21,675 bases of DNA from JAZOXB01 sp040096185 (GCF_040096185.1 NZ_JBBMFF010000191.1:1-21675); one strand, 5' to 3'; counted from the stretch's first letter, positions 1 through 8,849 are shown. A program made the numbers and translations. The notes: a model not told the origin generated them from the sequence alone.

Positions 1-217
1 TTCCTGCAATTTCCAAACCTCAATTTGGAACAAAATCCCTCGCTGACCGCTCTTGCAATTGAATCAGAGGTTCCCTAGGGTATTTCAGCTTGTCGAAAAA
101 TGTCCTTCCGGCTCTTTTTTTCTGCAGGCTGCAATCTGTTTTCTCATTTCTGTGCTTCATACATTATTAAAGCGTAATTCCAGCCGTGTGTCAACCTGCA
201 AACGGCCGCAAATGCGC
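1..217. other. Left-edge non-coding stretch with a small hairpin
   Basis: No convincing gene is visible. A perfect 7-bp inverted repeat (TTCCAAA at 11-17, TTTGGAA at 24-30) encloses a 6-nt loop but has no T-tract, so it is not an obvious terminator. Positions 62-75 carry AATCAGAGGTTCCC, which recurs exactly on the minus strand in the glgB leader (20998-21011). A 69-codon plus-strand frame from 53 runs straight through the terminator at 218-257, has no recognisable ribosome binding site and no recognisable protein family, so I do not call it. The stretch is probably the spacer between the opp operon terminator and a gene outside the window. Confidence 0.6.
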
Positions 218-257
218 AAAAAACCGCTGCAAAATGGAACACATTTTGCAGCGGCTT
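218..257 (-). terminator. Rho-independent terminator of the opp operon
   Basis: On the minus strand a perfect 13-bp stem (CCGCTGCAAAATG pairing with CATTTTGCAGCGG; plus-strand positions 224-236 and 242-254) with a 5-nt loop is followed directly by a run of six T (plus-strand A at 218-223). The stem can extend three more pairs, one G-T and two A-T, using the T-tract. It begins about 14 bases after the stop codon of the last small gene of the operon, which is where an intrinsic terminator for the opp transcript is expected. Confidence 0.93.
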
Positions 258-270
258 GTTGAATTTTGGA

Positions 271-612
271 TCAGAGGGCGCGAAAGATCAGTAGGAGCAG
301 GAAGCCCATCAGCAGCAGAATGCCCAGACAGAGCGGAACAAACGTAAACAGAGCGCTGAAGATCATCGTGGAGACATCGTGCTTTTCCAGCGGGATGCCC
401 TCCTCCGGCGCTTCCTCGGACTCACCGCTGCGCTCCTTCTGGAAGGCGCGGGCCCGGGCGAGCTTTTTGCGGAACATCACGCCGCCCATCAGACTGCGGC
501 GCTCCGGCAGCTCCGGAAACTTCAGTGTTCTTCCCTGCGGCTCGTTCTGCTGGGCGGCCTCAGGCTGCTCGGCATCCTGACGCTCCCCACTGCCCGTCTT
601 GCGCTCACTCAT
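271..612 (-). CDS. Small membrane protein at the end of the opp operon, function unknown
   Basis: A 113-residue protein of no family I recognise. The first 40 residues are polar, rich in E, Q, R and P. Residues 47-60 are strongly basic (FRKKLARARAFQKER region). From about 79 to 111 there is a long hydrophobic stretch that could be one long or two short membrane segments, ending only two residues before the C-terminus. The basic patch would keep the N-terminal part in the cytoplasm. The start codon overlaps the 3' end of oppF by 8 bp (ATGAGTGA arrangement), there is no good ribosome binding site, and so translational coupling to oppF is likely. The gene sits just before the operon terminator, so it is very probably cotranscribed with the transporter. 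A role as an accessory or stability factor of the ABC transporter is only a guess from position. Confidence 0.72.
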   Translation of the reverse strand: MSERKTGSGERQDAEQPEAAQQNEPQGRTLKFPELPERRSLMGGVMFRKKLARARAFQKERSGESEEAPEEGIPLEKHDVSTMIFSALFTFVPLCLGILLLMGFLLLLIFRAL

Positions 613-2126
613 TGGTGTGCAGCTTGTGGTGGCAGGCTACAAAGTGGTTCGGCGTGACCTCCTCCCAGTCAGGGACGACGTGGGTGCAGATCTCGGTGCA
701 GTACTTGCAGCGCGTGTGGAACTTGCAGCCCTTCGGCGGGTTGACCGGGCTGGGGATATCACCCTCGAGCACCGCCAGGTCACGCTTTTCCTCCGTCGTC
801 GGGATGGATTCGAGCAGAGCCTCGGTATACGGATGCATCGGGTGGTCGAAGATCTCCTGTGAGTCGGCAAGCTCGACGAGATTGCCCAGATACATAACGC
901 CGATGCGGTCGGAGATATACTTAACGACCGACAGATCGTGCGTGATGAACAGGTAGGTCAGGTGCTGCTGCTCCTTCAGGTCCTGCAGCAGGTTGATGAT
1001 CTGCGACTGGATGGAAACGTCCAGAGCCGAAACGGCTTCGTCGCAGACGACAAACTTCGGATGAACGGCAAGGCTGCGGGCAATGCCGATTCTCTGGCGC
1101 TGACCGCCGGAGAACTGATGCGGATAGCGATGCAGGAAGTAGGGAGCCAGGCCGCAGTCCTCCATGGTCTGCAGGATCTCCTCATGCATACGCTCGTTGG
1201 CCTTCTTGCAGTACTTGTGCGCCAGCAGGCCCTCGCCGATGATGTTAGCGACAGTCATACGGGGATTCAGGGAGGAATACGGATCCTGGAAGATATACTG
1301 CATCTGGCAGCGCAGGGTACGGACCTCCGGATAGGTCAGGCGCGCAAGGTCGATGCCGTTATCGAGCAGGGCCTCATGCTTCTGGAACTCGGGATCGGCG
1401 GCGTACTTCGCGCGCATGGCGTCGATGCGGGCGTCGACCTTTGCAATCTCGGCGCGGGCGGCCTCGACGAGCTTGTCATGCGCGGCGACCTTCTCAGCCA
1501 GCTTGTCAAGCTTGCCCTTGCGGCTGTCATAGCCTCTCTCGCCCGCTTTGAGCTTCGAGAGCTTGAAGGCCTCCTCGTCATAGTTGAGCTTGACGGGGGC
1601 GCGCTTCTCGATGGCCTTGTGCAGGTCACAGCAGCGGTCATGGCGCTCGGAGAAGATCTTCATGACCGGGCCGAGGTCCTTGGCGGTGATAAAGCCGCCG
1701 ATGACATTCACGATGTTCAGATAGGCATCATTTGCAGCCTTCTTCGCAGCCGTGAGATCGTTGTGCATGTGCAGGCGCTTCTGCTCATCGGCAGCATCAT
1801 AGACCTTCTGCATCTCGTCGCGCTTCTTTTCGAGCGCGGCCATCTCATGCAGGCCGTGGGGCAGATGGCGGATAGTCTTTTCGATATACTCGGGGGCCAG
1901 CTCATCACGGGACGCGCCATAGTACATCGTCTTGCCGTCGGTCTGACGGTAGAGCTGCAGCAGCGTGCGTCCGAACGTGGACTTGCCGCAGCCGGACTCG
2001 CCGACGAGGCCGACCGTTTCGCCTTCGTAGATATTCAGGCTGATGCCGTCGTTCGCCTTGACGTACAAGCCCTTCTTTTTGCCGACCGGGAAATACTGCC
2101 GCAGGTCCGTGATCTTGAGAAGAACA

Positions 2127-2140
<14 letters not shown>
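605..2140 (-). CDS. oppF: Oligopeptide ABC transporter ATPase OppF, with large helical insertion
   Basis: One of two ATPases that power peptide import through OppBC. The 511 residues contain Walker A GESGCGKST (47-55), the Q-loop Q285 in QYIFQDPYSSLNPR, the ABC signature SGGQRQR (344-350), Walker B with D367-E368, and the switch histidine H401. The C-terminal oligopeptide-type domain has HPYTEAL and cysteines C472, C478, C485 and C503 in the arrangement proposed to hold an iron-sulphur cluster in this family, plus an extra C481. Usual OppF proteins have about 310-330 residues. The excess lies between Walker A and the Q-loop, about residues 85-262, and is rich in K, E, A and D with heptad-like spacing, suggesting helical hairpins or coiled coil. 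All ATPase motifs remain, so the protein should be active. It overlaps oppD by 14 bp and has AAGGAGG six bases before its ATG. Confidence 0.95.
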
Positions 2141-3119
<979 letters not shown>

Positions 3120-3133
3120 ATCTCTTCCCTCCC

Positions 3134-5074
3134 TTATTTATCGCGGTCAGACTTCGGATCCATGACGTCACGGAGCGTATCGCCGACGATGTTGATGCAG
3201 ATACAGGTGATCGCAAGGAAGATCGCCGGGAACAGCCAGCGCCACCAGAAGTTCTTGATGACGGTGGAGTTGTTTGCGCCGTTGAGCATATTGCCCCATG
3301 TCGGACGCGGGTAGGTGACGCCGAAGCCGAGGTAGCTCAGCGTGGACTCCGTCAGCATGCAGGTCGCAAAGTCGAGCGTCAGCGTGACGAAGATGACCGA
3401 GACAATGTTCGGCAGGATATGACGGAATGCGATGCGGGACTCGCGCAGGCCCATGGCCTTGGCAGCCGTGACATACTCCTGCTCGCGGGCGAGGAGGATC
3501 TGACCGCGGACGAGGCGGGCCAGGCCGGTCCAGCTCAGCAGGCCAAGAATGACCATGAGGATGAAGATCTTTTCATTCTCGCTGATGTCCATCTGCGCCA
3601 TGAGTGCGGACAGGATCATGGCGAACGGCAGGAACGGAATGGCGCCGAAAATCTCGGTGAAGCGCATCAGGAACATATCGACCTTGCCGCCGAAGTAGCC
3701 GGAGATACAGCCGATGATGATGCCGATGATCGTGGAGATGATAACGGCGATCGCACCGATGGTCATCGTCATCTTACCGCCCTGAATGATACGCAGTGCA
3801 ACGTTCGCGCCGTAGTTATCCGTGCCGAAGAGGTAGCCCTTCAGGCCCCACTTGCCCATGAGCTCGTGGTTGGAATCGACTGCGTAGCTCTGGAACGCGC
3901 CGCCGAAGATGTCGGACGCGCCCTGTGCGTCGTCGGGGACCTTGCACTGGCCGAGGGTGTTGCTGCCCCAGGAGAACACACGGCCCTCGCTCGTCAGCGC
4001 GGTGTAGTGGTAGGTGCCGGAGACAATCTTAACGATCTCCTCGCCCTCATGCAGCTTGGGCATCGCCTTGCTGCTCGTATCGAAGTCACCGACGAAGCCG
4101 ACGGTGCCGTCATCGAGCAGGGCGCAGACCGTCTTGCTCGTGGCATAGATGCTCGTGATCTTGCGGCCGTTCAGGAACTCGCGCAGGGGAACCGTGGCGG
4201 AGCCCATGTTGTCGCGCATCTGATCATACAAGCCGCGCTTGCCGGTGTAGACGGAGTTGCCGTCCGTCACCGCGACGACATAGTTCAGCGTGAAGTCGAT
4301 ATCCGTGAGCTTGCCGTCCAGCGTGGCTACGGTATCGAAGTTCTGATAGGTGTTCTTGTTGCCCCACATATACAGGGTGCCGTCGTTCATCAGGATGGCC
4401 GTGGCCTGATAGCCGCAGGTAATCTTCTTGATGTTGGAGGCATCGATGGTGCCGTTGAGGAGCTCGTCCGGCTCGGGAGCGATGTTGGGGTTCACCGCCG
4501 GGTCAAAGTAGCCGTACTGGCCGAGCTTGTTTGCGCCCCAGGCGTAGACCTTGCCGTTCTCGCCGACAGCAACGATGTGATCGATACCGGCAGCGACCCA
4601 GGCAATCTTCTCATTCTGAACCTCTTCCGGGATATCGGCGACGTCAATGCCCGTCGTGCCGAGGCCCGTTGCGCCCCAGACATAGACCTTGCCCGCGTTG
4701 GAAAGGCCGACGGAGAAGCTGCCGTAGCTGTCGATCATCTTGATGTCGTTCTTCAGCTCGCTCGGGACGGAGAGCATGGACATCGTGGGCGGCAGGTTGG
4801 CCTGCGTGACTTCGGTATAGGTGTCAGTGTAGGTCGTCATGAACAGCGGGCCGATGAAGACCAGCAGGAACATGGCGATGACCACGCAGAGGGCGCCGAC
4901 GGCGAGCTTGCGCTCCATAAAGCCGCGGACGATCTGCTTGACCGGGCTGACAATCTCTTCGACGTCGTTTTTGGCTGCGCGCTTGGCCTCGATATCATCG
5001 GCCAGGCCCTTGCTGCCGCCAAAGAAGAGGCGGCCGAGCCAGCTGCGCTTCGCGGAGGAATTCTTCTTGCTCAT
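3134..5074 (-). CDS. oppC: Peptide ABC transporter permease OppC with inserted RCC1-like repeat domain
   Basis: A 646-residue permease, about twice the usual 300. It begins with a basic cytoplasmic segment and a membrane segment at about 57-79. After residue 430 it continues as an ordinary OppC: LFGTDNYGANV (415-425), further membrane segments, and the EAA coupling loop EYVTAAKAMGL (533-543) followed by RHILPN. Between these lies an extra region at about 112-408 with recurring tryptophan-glycine repeats typical of the RCC1 propeller family: GKVYVWG (128-134), GKVYAWG (174-180), GTLYMWG (232-238), GRVFSWG (364-370), with weaker copies near 272-278, 323-329 and 403-410. That makes about seven units at 40-58 residue spacing, enough for one beta-propeller. 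Topology puts it outside the membrane, on the side where the binding protein docks. The reading frame is continuous and base use is like its neighbours. RBS is GGGGG-like, and the stop of oppB lies 12 bp upstream. Confidence 0.93.
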   Translation of the reverse strand: MSKKNSSAKRSWLGRLFFGGSKGLADDIEAKRAAKNDVEEIVSPVKQIVRGFMERKLAVGALCVVIAMFLLVFIGPLFMTTYTDTYTEVTQANLPPTMSMLSVPSELKNDIKMIDSYGSFSVGLSNAGKVYVWGATGLGTTGIDVADIPEEVQNEKIAWVAAGIDHIVAVGENGKVYAWGANKLGQYGYFDPAVNPNIAPEPDELLNGTIDASNIKKITCGYQATAILMNDGTLYMWGNKNTYQNFDTVATLDGKLTDIDFTLNYVVAVTDGNSVYTGKRGLYDQMRDNMGSATVPLREFLNGRKITSIYATSKTVCALLDDGTVGFVGDFDTSSKAMPKLHEGEEIVKIVSGTYHYTALTSEGRVFSWGSNTLGQCKVPDDAQGASDIFGGAFQSYAVDSNHELMGKWGLKGYLFGTDNYGANVALRIIQGGKMTMTIGAIAVIISTIIGIIIGCISGYFGGKVDMFLMRFTEIFGAIPFLPFAMILSALMAQMDISENEKIFILMVILGLLSWTGLARLVRGQILLAREQEYVTAAKAMGLRESRIAFRHILPNIVSVIFVTLTLDFATCMLTESTLSYLGFGVTYPRPTWGNMLNGANNSTVIKNFWWRWLFPAIFLAITCICINIVGDTLRDVMDPKSDRDK

Positions 5075-5086
5075 GCTCTTACCCCC

Positions 5087-6160
5087 TTACTTGTTGACTC
5101 TGACGCGCGGGTCGACCAGGCCATAGACAATGTCAATGACAAGGTTGCCGAGCAGCGCGACGACGACATAGAACAACTGCATCAGGATCGTAACATCGTA
5201 GTCCGAGGTACGCAGGGACGAGATCATGAGCTTGCCCATGCCGTTGAGGCCGAACATGTCTTCAAAGATCAGGGAGCCCGCAAAGATGCTGGTGAACCAG
5301 CCGACGATCATCGTGACGATGGGGATCAGGGCGTTGCGCCATGCGTGAGAATAGATAACGGTCTTTTCCTTGACGCCCTTGGCGCGCGCGGTACGGATGC
5401 AGTCCATGGACAGAGCATCGATCATGGAGGCACGGACGTAGCGCGTCATGCTGCCCAGAGAGCAGAACGTCATGGTGATGAGCGGGAGGGCCAGATAGTA
5501 CATGCGGTCGGTGAACCACTTGAAGCCCTCGTAGCTGCTGCCCGGTGTCTTCATGCCGCTGGCCGGGAACCAGCCGAGCAGAGCGCAGAAGACCCAGATA
5601 AACAGAATACAGATAATGAAGCTCGGCAAGCTGTAGCCGATGATGGTAAAGACCTGTGTGAAGCGGTCGAATTTGCTGTTTTTGCGCACGGCGCAGGCGA
5701 TACCAAGCGGAATGGTGATGGCCAGCGCCAGAATCGTGGCGAAGATGTTGATGAAGATCGTGTTCTTCATCGGAGCGGCGACAACGTTAACTACATCTTT
5801 TTTGTACTGATAGGAATAGCCGAAGTTGCCCTGCAGGAGGCCATTGAGCTTGCCTTCCTTGCCAGTGTAGGGGTTATCCGCATAGGGATACAGGCCGACC
5901 CAGCGCAGATAGCGGAGGATCATGTTGTTGGTTTCGGTGCCGTAGCTGATCTGATACATTTCGTACCGTTCCTCGAACCACTTGGCCTGTGCCTCGGCGG
6001 ACATACCGGCGAGCTGCTGCTTCATGGCGACCTGGTCAGCCTTGGCATCGGTAAAGGCGCGGTTGCTCGGGGTCAGGTTGTAGATCATGAAAATCACGAT
6101 CGACAGGATAAACAGGACCAGGAACATGTAGCCGATTCGCTTGAGAACGTATTTGAACAT
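5087..6160 (-). CDS. oppB: Peptide ABC transporter permease OppB
   Basis: Membrane-spanning half of the peptide channel, 357 residues. The N-terminal membrane segment (about 9-28) is followed by LTPSN, as in OppB proteins, then by a long extracytoplasmic loop (about 30-128), roughly 35 residues longer than usual. Several membrane segments follow, with the EAA-type coupling motif around 253-282 (RTARAKGV followed by HAWRNALIPIV) and the C-terminal DPRVR ending. The start at MFKYVLKR is preferred because GGAG stands eight bases upstream and the family begins here. A longer frame starting 56 codons earlier would translate the inverted repeat of the upstream gap and is rejected. It is followed by oppC after 12 bp. 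It may be expressed less than oppA because of the structured gap before it. Confidence 0.95.
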   Translation of the reverse strand: MFKYVLKRIGYMFLVLFILSIVIFMIYNLTPSNRAFTDAKADQVAMKQQLAGMSAEAQAKWFEERYEMYQISYGTETNNMILRYLRWVGLYPYADNPYTGKEGKLNGLLQGNFGYSYQYKKDVVNVVAAPMKNTIFINIFATILALAITIPLGIACAVRKNSKFDRFTQVFTIIGYSLPSFIICILFIWVFCALLGWFPASGMKTPGSSYEGFKWFTDRMYYLALPLITMTFCSLGSMTRYVRASMIDALSMDCIRTARAKGVKEKTVIYSHAWRNALIPIVTMIVGWFTSIFAGSLIFEDMFGLNGMGKLMISSLRTSDYDVTILMQLFYVVVALLGNLVIDIVYGLVDPRVRVNK

Positions 6161-6175
6161 AAGGTACTCTCCAGT

Positions 6176-6193
6176 CTGTCGCCCGCACGACAG
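6176..6193 (-). other. Small hairpin just upstream of oppB
   Basis: CTGTCG (6176-6181) and CGACAG (6188-6193) form a perfect 6-bp stem with a 6-nt loop, 16-33 bases upstream of the oppB start codon and immediately upstream of its ribosome binding site. It could modulate oppB translation, but there is no direct evidence. Confidence 0.45.
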
Positions 6194-6207
6194 TAGATTT
6201 GGCAGCG

Positions 6208-6241
6208 CGGGGGAAGAATCGCCCCCGTTGCCATGACGGGG
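6208..6241 (-). promoter_or_regulatory. Two mutually exclusive GC hairpins in the oppA-oppB gap
   Basis: The C-rich segment at 6222-6228 can pair either with CGGGGG at 6208-6213 (6 bp, 8-nt loop) or with ACGGGG at 6236-6241 (6 bp, 7-nt loop). The two stems share the same bases and cannot form together, an arrangement seen in attenuators. There is no T-tract beside either stem, so if it is regulatory it is not a classical intrinsic terminator. Chance pairing in GC-rich DNA is a serious alternative. Confidence 0.35.
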
Positions 6242-6300
6242 CAATCTGTTTCTGCGCGGGTCAGGATCAGGCTGCGGCGGGACCGCAAGCCGCGGGGATA

Positions 6301-6397
6301 GGGTGTATCTGAAAAGCCGCTTCTGCACAAGAGCGGATCCGGGAAGAATGCGGCACTCTACCGGGCTGAACCACAGGGCGGGCTTTCAGATACACCC
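6301..6397. mobile_element. MITE-like element with 20-bp terminal inverted repeats
   Basis: GGGTGTATCTGAAAAGCCGC (6301-6320) is inverted at 6378-6397 with 18 of 20 matches, and the symmetry continues outward through ATA/TAT at 6298-6300 and 6398-6400. The ends are flanked by TA on both sides, compatible with a 2-bp TA target duplication as made by Tc1/IS630-type or some IS5-type transposases. The 57-bp core codes for nothing. It lies in the gap between oppA and oppB. It may be a non-autonomous transposon relic, or simply a long stem in the intercistronic RNA; one copy only is present in the window. Confidence 0.5.
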
Positions 6398-6484
6398 TAT
6401 GGATAAACATGCGCGCCAGAGGTGATAACTGTGAAAAGAAGTTATTTGACAGTGCGCCGTGATACACAGGGTTTTGAATCCACA

Positions 6485-6518
6485 ATCACGGGACGGGGGC
6501 GAACCCCCATCCCGTGAT
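6485..6518 (-). promoter_or_regulatory. Strong intercistronic hairpin after oppA
   Basis: A 15-bp stem (6485-6499 with 6504-6518, one C/T position that pairs as G-U in RNA) with a 4-nt loop that reads UUCG in the minus-strand transcript. It starts about 45 bases after the oppA stop codon. No T-run follows, so it is more likely a 3'-end protecting or partially terminating structure that gives more binding protein than permease, as is common between oppA-like genes and the genes behind them. A second perfect 6-bp hairpin, CAGGCC (6541-6546) with GGCCTG (6551-6556), lies between it and the oppA stop. Confidence 0.75.
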
Positions 6519-6562
6519 CTCGGATACTTGATGCGTCAGTCAGGCCTGAGGGCCTGCCGCCA

Positions 6563-8824
6563 TTAGCTCAGCCAGTAGATATCGGCCTCGTCCATCAGAT
6601 AAGCAACGGAGTTGTTCTCATAGAAGGAGGGATCGATGGACCAGTTGTAAGAGTAGTCGTATGCAGCGGAGGTGAAGCCGGTTGCATAGTTGAAGCAGCT
6701 GTACATCGGGGTGCCGGAATAGAAGCCGTACACAGCCTGCTGATAGAACTCGTCGAGCATCGGATTGAAGTCGCCCGTGGTCTTCTGGATCACGATACCG
6801 GCAGCGGCGATGTTAGCGCCCTGCTCGAAGTCGGTGACCAGCAGATCGGAGAAGGGGTTATCGGTGGTGCCGTACCAGTTGAGGACCAGCGGCATGTAGT
6901 AATCGTCGCCGACCTTCGTGGTCACATAAGCGCCGTCGATGGACTTGTAGGTCTTGTCGTTCTCGTCGGCATACTCAGCCGGGATCTTCTTGTAGCGGAC
7001 GCCCTCAACGTAAGGCTCGCCGTTTGCATCATAGATCCAGCCGTCAGCCTCGAGGACTGCGATGGCGGTATCGGCAGAGGTGTCGTACGCGTTCAGCAGC
7101 ATGCCGTTGGCAGCAGCTTCCTTGTACATCCAGGAGCCGGCGTAGTAAGCGCCGTCAACAACGCCGCCGTAGCCGCCGGTGAAGGTCTTCGCGAAGGAAG
7201 CACGATCCAGGCAGTAGGTGATGGCCTGACGGACAGCAGTGAACTGAGCGGGGCCATAGTCGTTACGGAACTGCAGCTTGCCGTAGCCGGCGCGGCTGTA
7301 GTGGGTGTAAACGAAAGCGCCGTTGGAGTTGTCGCAGGCAGCGACAGCCTCGTCGGTCTCGGCACCGCCGGTGATGCCCATGAGGACGTCAACGCCGCCG
7401 GACTTCAGATCGTCGAGCTGGGTAGCGGAGACGCTCTTCTTGTAGATGACCTTCGCGATGGAGGGCTTTGCACCTTCGTAGTTGCCGGGGAAGTTCGGGT
7501 TCAGGGTCAGGATCGCGGACTTATCGCCCTCGTCATAGGACTCCACAACATACGGGCCGGAGCACGCATAGGTGGTGTCGGTGTTGTTGGAAGAAGCAAC
7601 GATATGAGCAGCCATGTCGAAGCTGTCGCCGGTCTTGTTGTAGAAGCCGTCGGTGAAGTAGCAGCCTTCGCCGTCGTCAGCGATGTCGTAGTCGCCGCAC
7701 CACAGTTCCTTGACGAACGGGGAGAAGCCGGCATAGCTGATGGCATAGTAGTAGTTCGCATACTCAGGCTTAACGGTGACGGAGAACTGGTTGTCGGCCA
7801 GCAGGCGCAGGCCGGCAAAGGTCTTGGAGACGCCGTCGCCCTCGTTGGTGCCGTCGTAAGCGTTGAATTCCTCAAAGCCGGCCATCGTCAGGCCAGCCTG
7901 GCGATCCTTGCCCTCAGCCTCGGAGGCGACGAGGGTAGAGAAGACCATGGGGAAGTACAGATAGTTCTTCGCGGTGACGGGGGTGCCGTCGCTGAAGACC
8001 AGACCGTCGTTCAGGGTGATGGTGTAGGTGAGGGTGCCATCCTCATTCTCAACCTTGTCAAGCTGCTTGACGACCGTCTTGTTGACCTCGAAGCCGCCTT
8101 CCTTGGTGGTGGCGACAGTTTCCAGGCCGTTGATGAGGTTGTCAACGTGAAGGTCAGCAGCGCTGGGGTTGGAGCCGCCGAAGGGGGAATAGCGGAACTT
8201 GCCGGACAGGTCGGTGATGTTGCCGATGATGATGTCGTTGTCGGCCTTCTCACTCGTCCAGTCGATCAGAGCCTTTGCCGGGCCCCAGTACGGGTTCGTC
8301 GGATGCTCGTCAACGCCCTTGATCTTTGCGTTGTAAACATCGTAGTACTCGTTGCTGTAGAGGGGGATCTCCGGGAGGAGATAGTTCCAACGGGTCATGT
8401 AGTACTTCCACCAGGCGGCGTAGACGTCGTCCTCGGTCTCGTACTGGGAGTTCTCGGGAACAGCGGTCTTGTAGACCATTGCCATGGACAGGAAGTCCAT
8501 GCCGAGCTCATAGGTCTTGCCCTCGTACTCGACGTAAGCCAGACCGGTGGTCGGATCCTCCTGCACGTCGTCGATCGTGACCTTGTCGCCGATCTCGTCG
8601 TACAGCTCGGTGTAATCCTTGCCCCACTCCTTGCCGTTCAGGAGCTGTGCAGCGGACGGCTTGTACTCGTCAGCCGGCTGCTCCTGCGTCTCAGTGGGAG
8701 TCTCTTCGCTGCCCTGCGTGGGGGCATCGGTTTCTTCGTCTGGCTTCTTGCAGCCGGCGAACACGGTGACAACCATGACCAGAGCGAGAACCAGAGTCAG
8801 AAGCTTGAGAAGATTCTTTTTCAT
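6563..8824 (-). CDS. oppA: Peptide-binding lipoprotein OppA (family 5 solute-binding protein)
   Basis: Cell-surface receptor that captures peptides for the OppBCDF transporter. A 753-residue precursor with a basic hydrophobic signal peptide and lipobox VFAGC, lipid-modified at C25, then a Thr/Glu/Pro-rich linker to about residue 55. The core from about 200 (NDIIIGNITDLSGKF, then LNDGLVFSDGTPVTAKNY) to the end matches family 5 binding proteins. The family is usually 500-600 residues. The extra N-terminal part (about 60-190) contains RWNYLLPEIPLYSNEYYDVY, which resembles the segment normally found near the C-terminus of these proteins, while the present C-terminus stops early at IYWLS. I infer a circular permutation or relocated tail. 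The start has AGGAGG seven bases upstream. First gene of the operon, with its own promoter at 8946-8974. Confidence 0.94.
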   Translation of the reverse strand: MKKNLLKLLTLVLALVMVVTVFAGCKKPDEETDAPTQGSEETPTETQEQPADEYKPSAAQLLNGKEWGKDYTELYDEIGDKVTIDDVQEDPTTGLAYVEYEGKTYELGMDFLSMAMVYKTAVPENSQYETEDDVYAAWWKYYMTRWNYLLPEIPLYSNEYYDVYNAKIKGVDEHPTNPYWGPAKALIDWTSEKADNDIIIGNITDLSGKFRYSPFGGSNPSAADLHVDNLINGLETVATTKEGGFEVNKTVVKQLDKVENEDGTLTYTITLNDGLVFSDGTPVTAKNYLYFPMVFSTLVASEAEGKDRQAGLTMAGFEEFNAYDGTNEGDGVSKTFAGLRLLADNQFSVTVKPEYANYYYAISYAGFSPFVKELWCGDYDIADDGEGCYFTDGFYNKTGDSFDMAAHIVASSNNTDTTYACSGPYVVESYDEGDKSAILTLNPNFPGNYEGAKPSIAKVIYKKSVSATQLDDLKSGGVDVLMGITGGAETDEAVAACDNSNGAFVYTHYSRAGYGKLQFRNDYGPAQFTAVRQAITYCLDRASFAKTFTGGYGGVVDGAYYAGSWMYKEAAANGMLLNAYDTSADTAIAVLEADGWIYDANGEPYVEGVRYKKIPAEYADENDKTYKSIDGAYVTTKVGDDYYMPLVLNWYGTTDNPFSDLLVTDFEQGANIAAAGIVIQKTTGDFNPMLDEFYQQAVYGFYSGTPMYSCFNYATGFTSAAYDYSYNWSIDPSFYENNSVAYLMDEADIYWLS

Positions 8825-8849
8825 TGCGTTACCTCCTACAAAAATTTGT

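Noticed and set aside
3500..4750. RCC1-like region as a separate gene or a misassembly
   Set aside because: The frame is open through both junctions, both flanks are normal OppC sequence and no start, stop or composition shift is seen at the borders.
6161..6328. N-terminal extension of oppB by 56 codons
   Set aside because: It would translate part of the inverted repeat; the internal MFKYVLKR start matches the family and has a suitable ribosome binding site.
6267..6485. A 72-codon minus-strand frame in the oppA-oppB gap
   Set aside because: It covers the inverted repeat arms and loop, has no ribosome binding site and no recognisable protein.
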